From positions 1,208-6,541 of the forward strand of contig DHQK01000004.1 in NCBI GenBank assembly GCA_002411085.1: a stretch of 5,334 bases of DNA. Reading direction: 5' to 3'. Both the position numbers and the translations under genes were made by a program. This document shows, in pieces, positions 1-5,334 of the stretch. Numbering within the stretch: position 1 is the first letter of the stretch; every line of letters starts with the position of its first letter. This DNA is from Marinilabilia sp. UBA5340. GTDB lineage: Bacteria; Bacteroidota; Bacteroidia; Bacteroidales; Marinilabiliaceae. Under the pieces are notes generated by a model. The model did not search any database. It had not been told where the DNA came from and saw nothing but the letters and a program-made list of their open reading frames with translations.

Positions 1-438
1 AACAAAGGAAATGTACATGACTTTGAGATCATGGGATTCTCCTACTATCATATCTGGCATACGACTGTTGCATTTAATCAGTTACCGGTTTTGGTGTCCG
101 ATCTAAAATCGACGCATGGTAAAGATCTCCTGGTAATGGAGACAGCTTATCCTTTTACTATAGAATATGATGATAACTACGGAAATATTTATTCTTCAGA
201 AACAGCTCCTCTGGAAGGCTTCCCATACACTATTGAAGGGCAAAAGCAATACCTGACAACCCTTTCTCAGAATATGGCCAACGCAGGTGCCATTGGGGTT
301 ATTTACTGGGAACCGGCCTGGATCTCTTCCGGAATGAAAGATTTGTGGGGAACCGGATCCAGTTGGGAGAACTGTGCACTTTTCGATTTTGACGGCAATG
401 TCACCGAAGCCGCAGATTATCTTGATGTAAACTATTAA
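1..438 (+). CDS. GH53 arabinogalactan endo-beta-1,4-galactanase, C-terminal part (5' end off the window)
   Basis: The frame is open from base 1 and ends at TAA 436-438, giving 145 visible residues. GH53 enzymes cut internal beta-1,4-galactosyl bonds in pectic galactan. Visible family marks are the strand motif IMGFSYYHIWH (fragment residues 11-21), the nucleophile strand VMETAYPFT with the likely catalytic Glu at residue 47 (bases 139-141), the late barrel strand GVIYWEPAWI (about residues 99-108), and a closing GSSWENCALFDFDGN block typical of GH53 C-termini. The general acid/base Glu and the signal peptide lie upstream of the window and cannot be checked. An internal ATG at 31 is not the start, because family homology continues upstream of it (NVHDFE). 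No extra C-terminal domain follows the barrel. The next gene starts 14 bases downstream, which suggests one transcript. By analogy with Bacteroides galactan loci it may be an outer-surface enzyme, but this is inference. The family call is secure; the exact substrate is inferred from the family. Confidence 0.93.
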   Translation, partial: NKGNVHDFEIMGFSYYHIWHTTVAFNQLPVLVSDLKSTHGKDLLVMETAYPFTIEYDDNYGNIYSSETAPLEGFPYTIEGQKQYLTTLSQNMANAGAIGVIYWEPAWISSGMKDLWGTGSSWENCALFDFDGNVTEAADYLDVNY

Positions 439-452
439 TATCAATAAAGAAT

Positions 453-2834
453 ATGCTGAAACGAGCACTTTTGATGACCATAGGAGTTCTGGCGCTTGCT
501 TCGTGCCGGAACAATTCCGACTATTCAGGTTTTGATCAACGCGCCAATTTGTTTAATGCAAACTGGCAGTTTATTCAGGATTCTGAAGTAAACGATGTAA
601 ATAAATTAAGCTCAGGTGATGCTGATATCAGGTGGGAGCAGGTTTCTCTTCCGCATACAGCAGCAGTGGAACCTCTGGTGATAAAAGATCAACAGTGGCA
701 GGGAACCAGTTTTTACCGGAAGACATTCACGGCTCCTGATATTTTGAAAGAGAAACATGTGGCCTTAAAGTTTGAAGGGGCCATGCAGGTAGCTGATATT
801 TTCCTCAATGGAGAAAAGCTGATGACACATCAGGGAGGATACCTGCCTTTCTATGTTGAACTGAGTGAACACTTGAAATACGGGAAAGAGAATGTATTAC
901 TTGTGCGACTCAATAATGAGGACAACGAACTGGTTCCTCCGGGCAAACCCATAGCCGATCTTGATTTCAATTGGTTTAGCGGTATTTATCGCAATGTGTG
1001 GCTGATGGTCAAGGAGAAGGTACATGTTACCGATCCTGTTGGAGCTAACCGCGTTGCCGGAGGTGGTATTTTTGTGACTTATTCTGATGTTTCGGACGAG
1101 AAAGCCACTGTGAATGTTAAAGTGGATGTGGATAATCAGCGCCAAAAACCTGCTGATATTGGTTTGAGCGTAAAAATGAACGATGCTGACGGGAATGTGA
1201 TAACAGAGCAAATCGTTGCTGTGCAGAATGTGGAAGCCATGACCAATCAAGTTTTCCAGACTTCATTTGATGTTGATGAGCCTGCTTTATGGTCCCCCGA
1301 TTATCCTCATTTGTATGATCTGACCGTAGAAGTGCTGGAAAATGAAAGAGTGGTGGATTCTGTTTCCGAAACCATTGGTATCCGGACTTTTTCCTGGACA
1401 GCCGGTCAGTTTTATCTCAATGGCGAACCCTTGTTTTTGAGAGGAACCAATCGCCATCAGGAATATCCGTACATTGGTTATGCCTTGTCGGACAATGCCA
1501 ATTACCGCGATGCTTACAAAATAAAACAGGCCGGATTTAATTTTGTGCGCTTGTCACATTACCCGCATTCCCGGTCGTTTATGAGGGCTTGTGATGAGCT
1601 CGGGCTTTTGACGATGGATGCCATTCCCGGCTGGCAGTTTTTCGGCAATGAGGTGTTTCAGGACAATGCCATTCAGGATGTGCGCAATATGGTTCGCCGT
1701 GATCGCAACCATCCTTCAGTGGTGATTTGGGAAGCCTCACTTAACGAATCGGGGATGACCCGGGAGTTTATGCAGCGTGCACATAACGCTGTCCATGAGG
1801 AATACCCGCATGACGATACTTATACCTGCGGATGGATTGACGATGTCTATGACGTCTATATTCCTGCCAGACAGCATGGGAAACCGCCTCATTACTGGAA
1901 TCGCTATGATAAGGAGAAGTCCATCTTAATTGCCGAGTACGGCGATTGGGAGTATTATGCTCAAAATGCCGGGTTTAACCAGAAAGCGTTTGAAGATCTT
2001 ACTTCAGAAGAGCGTAACTCACGTCAGTTACGTGGATTCGGCCAAAAGCGGCTGGCGCAGCAGGCCCTCAATTATCAGGAAGCCCATAACAGCAATTTGC
2101 AAGGGCCTGCCGTCGGAGATGCCAACTGGCTGATGTTCGATTATAACCGTGGCTATGCTCCTGATCTGGAAGCGTCCGGTATTATGGATATCTGCCGGTT
2201 GCCCAAGTTTGCTTTCTATTTCTACAAGAGCCAGGCAGATATTAAGCCTGAAGTTAGCCAGGAGTTTTACGGGCCATTCATCGAAATTGCCAATTTTTAT
2301 AATGATCCTTCTTTTTCGGAAGTAAAAGTGTATAGCAACTGCGAAGAAGTGGAACTCTTTGTAAACGGGAAGTCTGTCGGTCGGCAAAAGCCTGATAGTG
2401 ATCGTATCAGCTCCCACCTCAAACATCCCCCTTTTACCTTTCATCTCAATGGTTTTGAACCTGGTGAATTGACTGCAAAAGGATATGTGGCCGGGCAGGA
2501 AATGGCAGAAACCATCAGACGTACTCCGGAACAAGCCGCACAACTAAATCTTTGGATCGACGAAAGCGGTCGTCCTTTGGAGAAAGGGCAGAATGATGTG
2601 GTTTTCCTGTATGCTTCTGTTACGGATGCGAATGGCACAATACTTCCGGAAGCTACAAATAACGTTACTTACTCAGTGGAAGGGGATGCTGAATTGATTG
2701 GTGCAAACCCGGTGAGTGCAGAAGCGGGCATTGCTACTATACTCCTGAAAGCCGGAGATCAGGGAGGTGTCATTACCATAAAGGCATCGGCCAACGGGCT
2801 TGCTGCTGAACCGCTCACGGTAGAAGTACCATAA
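453..2834 (+). CDS. GH2 beta-galactosidase-type lipoprotein
   Basis: Complete 793-residue protein. The N-terminus MLKRALLMTIGVLALASC is a lipoprotein signal with lipobox LASC and lipidated Cys18. The residues after Cys (RNNSDY) lack the acidic run often seen in Bacteroidota surface lipoproteins, so a periplasm-facing location is a reasonable inference. Domains in order: GH2 sugar-binding jelly roll (about 30-190, with FNWFSGIYRNVWL at 172-184), Ig-like GH2 domain (about 195-312), TIM barrel (about 313-595), DUF4982-like domain (about 607-690), and C-terminal GH2 domain-5-like Ig fold (about 695-793). RGTNRHQ (330-336) and LSHYPHS (367-373) are typical barrel motifs. The likely acid/base is Glu432 in WEASLNES and the likely nucleophile is Glu495 in IAEYGD. 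It probably releases galactose from galacto-oligosaccharides made by the GH53 enzyme, since both genes lie 14 bases apart. GH2 also includes other exo-glycosidases, so the specificity rests on context. The ATG at 453 is chosen because it supplies the charged signal N-terminus. Tandem stops TAA TAA (2832-2837) end the gene. Confidence 0.93.
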   Translation: MLKRALLMTIGVLALASCRNNSDYSGFDQRANLFNANWQFIQDSEVNDVNKLSSGDADIRWEQVSLPHTAAVEPLVIKDQQWQGTSFYRKTFTAPDILKEKHVALKFEGAMQVADIFLNGEKLMTHQGGYLPFYVELSEHLKYGKENVLLVRLNNEDNELVPPGKPIADLDFNWFSGIYRNVWLMVKEKVHVTDPVGANRVAGGGIFVTYSDVSDEKATVNVKVDVDNQRQKPADIGLSVKMNDADGNVITEQIVAVQNVEAMTNQVFQTSFDVDEPALWSPDYPHLYDLTVEVLENERVVDSVSETIGIRTFSWTAGQFYLNGEPLFLRGTNRHQEYPYIGYALSDNANYRDAYKIKQAGFNFVRLSHYPHSRSFMRACDELGLLTMDAIPGWQFFGNEVFQDNAIQDVRNMVRRDRNHPSVVIWEASLNESGMTREFMQRAHNAVHEEYPHDDTYTCGWIDDVYDVYIPARQHGKPPHYWNRYDKEKSILIAEYGDWEYYAQNAGFNQKAFEDLTSEERNSRQLRGFGQKRLAQQALNYQEAHNSNLQGPAVGDANWLMFDYNRGYAPDLEASGIMDICRLPKFAFYFYKSQADIKPEVSQEFYGPFIEIANFYNDPSFSEVKVYSNCEEVELFVNGKSVGRQKPDSDRISSHLKHPPFTFHLNGFEPGELTAKGYVAGQEMAETIRRTPEQAAQLNLWIDESGRPLEKGQNDVVFLYASVTDANGTILPEATNNVTYSVEGDAELIGANPVSAEAGIATILLKAGDQGGVITIKASANGLAAEPLTVEVP

Positions 2835-2840
2835 TAACGT

Positions 2841-2886
2841 CCTGTTAAAATGGATTCCTGTAAAATGGATTCCTGTAAAATGGATT
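2841..2886 (+). repeat. Three tandem 15-16 bp direct repeats
   Basis: The unit CCTGTAAAATGGATT occurs head to tail at 2857-2871 and 2872-2886 (identical), preceded by a 16-base copy at 2841-2856 with one extra T (CCTGTTAAAATGGATT). The array starts six bases after the GH2 gene's second stop codon and runs directly into the palindrome, which reuses the third copy as its left arm. Possible explanations are replication slippage of a single copy, or repeated binding sites for a regulator. Nothing in the sequence decides between them. Confidence 0.9.
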
Positions 2887-2891
2887 CATGA
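2850..2891 (+). other. Possible 13-codon micro-ORF made by the direct repeats
   Basis: Because the repeat is 15 bases long, it keeps a reading frame open: ATG at 2850, then codons for MDSCKMDSCKMDS, ending at TGA 2889-2891. That stop overlaps an ATG at 2888 that is in frame with the downstream receptor, as an ATGA overlap. No ribosome binding site is evident, though such sites are often weak in Bacteroidota. The likeliest explanation is a by-product of the repeat. A leader peptide coupled to receptor translation is a speculative alternative. Confidence 0.15.
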
Positions 2892-2903
2892 ATCCATTAT
2901 ACA
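2874..2903. promoter_or_regulatory. Near-perfect 30 bp palindrome upstream of the susC-like gene
   Basis: Bases 2874-2888 and 2889-2903 are inverted copies with a single mismatched pair (2878/2899). The central 20 bases, AATGGATTCATGAATCCATT, are a perfect palindrome. As RNA it would form a strong stem with a four-base CAUG loop. As DNA it could be an operator for a dimeric regulator. No T-tract follows (the next bases are AGAACCC), so a classical intrinsic terminator is unlikely, though 3'-end protection of the GH53-GH2 message remains possible. It lies 29 bases before the preferred start of the receptor gene. The structure is seen directly; the role is inferred. Confidence 0.6.
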
Positions 2904-2932
2904 AGAACCCAATATTTAAAAACCAAACAACT

Positions 2933-5334
2933 ATGAATATGAAAAATCTGCGATTACCAAAGAAAAAACCGGTCGCATTGCTATTGTTATGGCTTTTTGC
3001 CACCCTGGCAATTGCTCAGCAAAAGACCATTACCGGTACCATCGTTGACGGGGAGACCAATGAGTCACTTCCCGGTGTTACGATTCTTATTGATGGCACC
3101 CAAACGGGAACCATTACGGATGCTAATGGACAATTTACCATTCAGGCTTCCGAATCCGATGTGTTGCGCATATCCTATATCGGGTATGAAACCCAAATGA
3201 TTGAAGTGGGTGACCGGAGCCGTCTGGATATTACTCTGATGCCCGATGTGATCAGCTTTGATGAAGTGGTGGTCATTGGCTACGGGCAGCAACGCAAGGG
3301 AGATCTTACAGGTGCTGTGTCCAATGTGAACAGCAAGGACTTTCAGAAGGGAATTATCAGTTCTCCTGAGCAATTGATCAACGGAAAAGTTTCGGGGGTA
3401 CAGATTATGTCAAAGAGTGGATCGCCTTCTGCGGGGAACTCTATTCGGATTCGGGGCGGTGCTTCTCTTAATGCCAGTAACGATCCGCTGATTGTACTGG
3501 ACGGTGTGCCATTGGAGTCAGGCGGAATCAGTGGAAATGACAATAACTTTCTGAGTCTGATCAATCCCAATGATATTGAGAGCATGACGGTATTGAAGGA
3601 TGCCTCCTCGACCGCGATTTATGGATCCAGAGCATCCAACGGAGTCATTCTTATTACTACCAAAAAAGGGACCGGAGATGATTTGAAGATTACTTTCAGT
3701 ACGACCAATTCCCTGCAGGCGAAAACCAAACTTGCGGATATGCTTTCCACCGGGGAATTCAGAAATGTCGTGAATCGTGACGGTTCGCCGGCTCAGCAGG
3801 CCTTGTTGGGAGATTACAATACCGACTGGAACGATGAAATATACCAGTTGGCTTTTGGTACCGACAATAACCTTAGTTTTTCAGGGCAACTGAAAGATGT
3901 TCCATTCCGTTTTTCTCTGGGTTACTACAATCAGGATGGTATTGTAAAAACCGATAACGCAGAGAGAATGACTGGTAACCTGACCGTTTCGCCTTCATTC
4001 CTGAATGATGATCTGAAAGTGACTTTGGGAGTTAAAGGAGCCTTGAATAAAAATACTTTTGCACAAACAGATGCAATATGGGGGGCAGCGACTTTTAATC
4101 CTACCATCCCCGTGTATTCAGGTGCTGATACTTTTGGCGGCTACAACGAGGCCATTGATGGTTCGGGTATTCCGGTGACTTCTGCGGTTATTAATCCGGT
4201 AGGACTGTTAAACCAAAATTCTTCTACCAGTGATGTGGGACGGGTGATTACCAATTTGGATGCTGAGTACCGACTTCCATTTTTGCCTGAAATGAAGGTG
4301 CATGCCACTCTTGGATATGATTATGCCAAAGGAGAGGGTGAGATTTTTGTGCCTGCCGAAGCAGCCGAATTCTATATGACCAATGGACGGGATTACTCGT
4401 ATGGCCCTGAGGAAAAAGAAAACCGCCTGTTGACAACTTACCTTAACTATAACAAGAACCTGGAAAACATCAATAGTACTGTAGATGTAACGGCAGGTTA
4501 TGATTATCAGTACTGGAAGAGCACCGAACCCTTTTATGAAGAGCTGAATGTGAACGGTGAGGTGCAGAAGTCCATTGCCGCCTCGGATCAGCGACATGCA
4601 CTGATTTCTTACTACGGACGATTGAATTATACGTTTGCATCGCGCTACATGCTTACTGCTACAATCCGCCAGGACGGAACATCCAGATTTAGTGAAGATA
4701 CCCGTTGGGGTACTTTTCCTTCGGTAGCCCTGGGATGGCGATTGTCGGAGGAGTTCTTCCTGAAAGATATTGACGTACTGAGCAATCTGAAGTTGCGTGC
4801 AAGTTATGGTATTACAGGCCAGCAGGAAGGAATTGGAAACTATAATTATCTGCCTGTTTATACTATCAGTCAGACGGGTGCCCAGTACATCTTTGGAGAT
4901 CGTCCGGTGAATACCTATCGTCCCGAAGCTTACGTTTCCGATTTGAAATGGGAAACTACCAGGGCTTACAACTTCGGACTTGATTTTGGGTTCTTCAACA
5001 ATCGCTTGTCTGGTTCTGCAGAATACTACACACGGGAGACAGAAGACCTTTTGGCCACAGTGCCTTCTCCGGCAGGCACCAATTTCGACAAAAGCATTCT
5101 TACCAATGTGGGGAATGTGGATAGCGAAGGTTTCGAAGTTAGCCTGAATGCAGTGGCTGTTGACAATGCTCAGTGGACCTGGGATCTCACATTCAACGCT
5201 GCATGGCAGACACAGACCATTAAAAATCTGTCCATAATTAAAGGAACAGAGATTACCAGTACTTCTATTGGTCCTACCATCGACAGTTATTATTTTCAGG
5301 TGCTGACAGAGGGTTATGAGCCTTATATGTTTCA
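2933..5334 (+). CDS. SusC/RagA-family TonB-dependent outer-membrane transporter, N-terminal 800 residues (3' end off the window)
   Basis: The frame is open from ATG 2933 to the window end. The 800 visible residues compare with roughly 1000 or more for full SusC proteins. SusC proteins form the outer-membrane barrel that, with a SusD lid, imports oligosaccharides using TonB energy. Domains: signal peptide (1-28, basic PKKK, hydrophobic core, AIA before QQ); carboxypeptidase-D-regulatory-like Ig domain (about 31-103); TonB-box-like segment DEVVVIGYG (110-118); plug (about 127-246) with LINGKVSGVQI, IRIRGG, PLIVLDGVPL and the SusC signature KDASSTAIYGSRASNGVILITTKKG split over 222-246; then barrel strands, including DGTSRF (from 581), FPSVALGWRLSEE and LKLRASYGITGQQ (619-631). 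No extra N-terminal secretin/TonB signalling (STN) domain is present, so sigma/anti-sigma signalling through this receptor is not indicated. ATG 2939 (third codon) is an equally plausible start. An in-frame ATG at 2888 would add 15 residues (MNPLYKNPIFKNQTT) and is less likely. The start region is A-rich with no Shine-Dalgarno sequence. A susD-like gene is expected next, outside the window. The substrate cannot be read from the sequence; galactan is suggested only by the neighbours. Confidence 0.95.
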   Translation, partial: MNMKNLRLPKKKPVALLLLWLFATLAIAQQKTITGTIVDGETNESLPGVTILIDGTQTGTITDANGQFTIQASESDVLRISYIGYETQMIEVGDRSRLDITLMPDVISFDEVVVIGYGQQRKGDLTGAVSNVNSKDFQKGIISSPEQLINGKVSGVQIMSKSGSPSAGNSIRIRGGASLNASNDPLIVLDGVPLESGGISGNDNNFLSLINPNDIESMTVLKDASSTAIYGSRASNGVILITTKKGTGDDLKITFSTTNSLQAKTKLADMLSTGEFRNVVNRDGSPAQQALLGDYNTDWNDEIYQLAFGTDNNLSFSGQLKDVPFRFSLGYYNQDGIVKTDNAERMTGNLTVSPSFLNDDLKVTLGVKGALNKNTFAQTDAIWGAATFNPTIPVYSGADTFGGYNEAIDGSGIPVTSAVINPVGLLNQNSSTSDVGRVITNLDAEYRLPFLPEMKVHATLGYDYAKGEGEIFVPAEAAEFYMTNGRDYSYGPEEKENRLLTTYLNYNKNLENINSTVDVTAGYDYQYWKSTEPFYEELNVNGEVQKSIAASDQRHALISYYGRLNYTFASRYMLTATIRQDGTSRFSEDTRWGTFPSVALGWRLSEEFFLKDIDVLSNLKLRASYGITGQQEGIGNYNYLPVYTISQTGAQYIFGDRPVNTYRPEAYVSDLKWETTRAYNFGLDFGFFNNRLSGSAEYYTRETEDLLATVPSPAGTNFDKSILTNVGNVDSEGFEVSLNAVAVDNAQWTWDLTFNAAWQTQTIKNLSIIKGTEITSTSIGPTIDSYYFQVLTEGYEPYMF

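Noticed and set aside
31..438. Start of the GH53-like gene at the internal ATG at base 31
   Set aside because: The frame is open to base 1 and the preceding residues continue the barrel, so this is the tail of a longer gene cut by the window edge.
2841..2886. Short CRISPR-like array
   Set aside because: The units are contiguous with no spacers, and they are too short.
2874..2903. Intrinsic transcription terminator for the GH53-GH2 operon
   Set aside because: The stem is AT-rich and is followed by AGAACCC rather than a run of T, so the classical signature is missing.
2841..2903. Invertible promoter or recombinase site, as known upstream of some Bacteroides surface genes
   Set aside because: The inverted copies abut with no spacer between them, so there is no segment to invert, and no recombinase gene is seen nearby.
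2835..2932. A Bacteroidota-type promoter (TAnnTTTG with an upstream TTTG) for the receptor gene
   Set aside because: No convincing match to the -7 box is present in the gap. TATACAAG at 2898-2905 shares only part of it. A TATAAT-like string on the minus strand within the palindrome has no gene to serve.
4208..4597. A 129-codon open frame on the minus strand inside the receptor gene
   Set aside because: It lies fully antisense to well-conserved SusC barrel sequence and has no recognisable domain. It is a shadow frame, as are the other minus-strand frames over the GH53, GH2 and receptor genes.

Overview
The window comes from a member of the Bacteroidota. The signs are a SusC/RagA-type TonB-dependent receptor, a lipoprotein glycosidase of the kind found in polysaccharide utilization loci (PULs), A-rich start regions without a clear Shine-Dalgarno sequence, and moderate GC. 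The sequence alone does not fix the genus. A marine or gut Bacteroidales/Marinilabiliales-like organism would fit.

Layout, all on the + strand: (1) 1-438 is the C-terminal part of a GH53 endo-beta-1,4-galactanase whose start lies off the left edge. (2) 453-2834 is a complete 793-residue lipoprotein GH2 beta-galactosidase-type enzyme, only 14 bases downstream and almost certainly co-transcribed with the GH53 gene. (3) 2835-2932 is a 98-base intergenic region holding three head-to-tail 15-16 bp repeats that run into a near-perfect 30 bp palindrome. (4) 2933 to the right edge is the first 800 codons of a SusC-family outer-membrane transporter, open to the window end without frameshift. No stretch over 300 bases lacks a gene, and no RNA gene, mobile element or CRISPR array is visible.

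How the parts work together: GH53 would cut beta-1,4-galactan (pectic type I arabinogalactan side chains) into galacto-oligosaccharides, and the GH2 enzyme would release galactose from them. A SusC/SusD pair would import oligosaccharides across the outer membrane. In the well-studied Bacteroides thetaiotaomicron galactan PUL the order, from my knowledge, is SusC-SusD-binding protein-GH53-GH2. Here a SusC follows GH2. The intergenic region may therefore be the junction between the end of one galactan PUL and the start of another (or duplicated) PUL, rather than the interior of one operon.

The coding content is ordinary PUL biology. The one stretch that the genes do not explain is the repeat/palindrome block at 2841-2903, which also carries an in-frame micro-ORF and an alternative start for the receptor. 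I see no evidence for a wholly new system.
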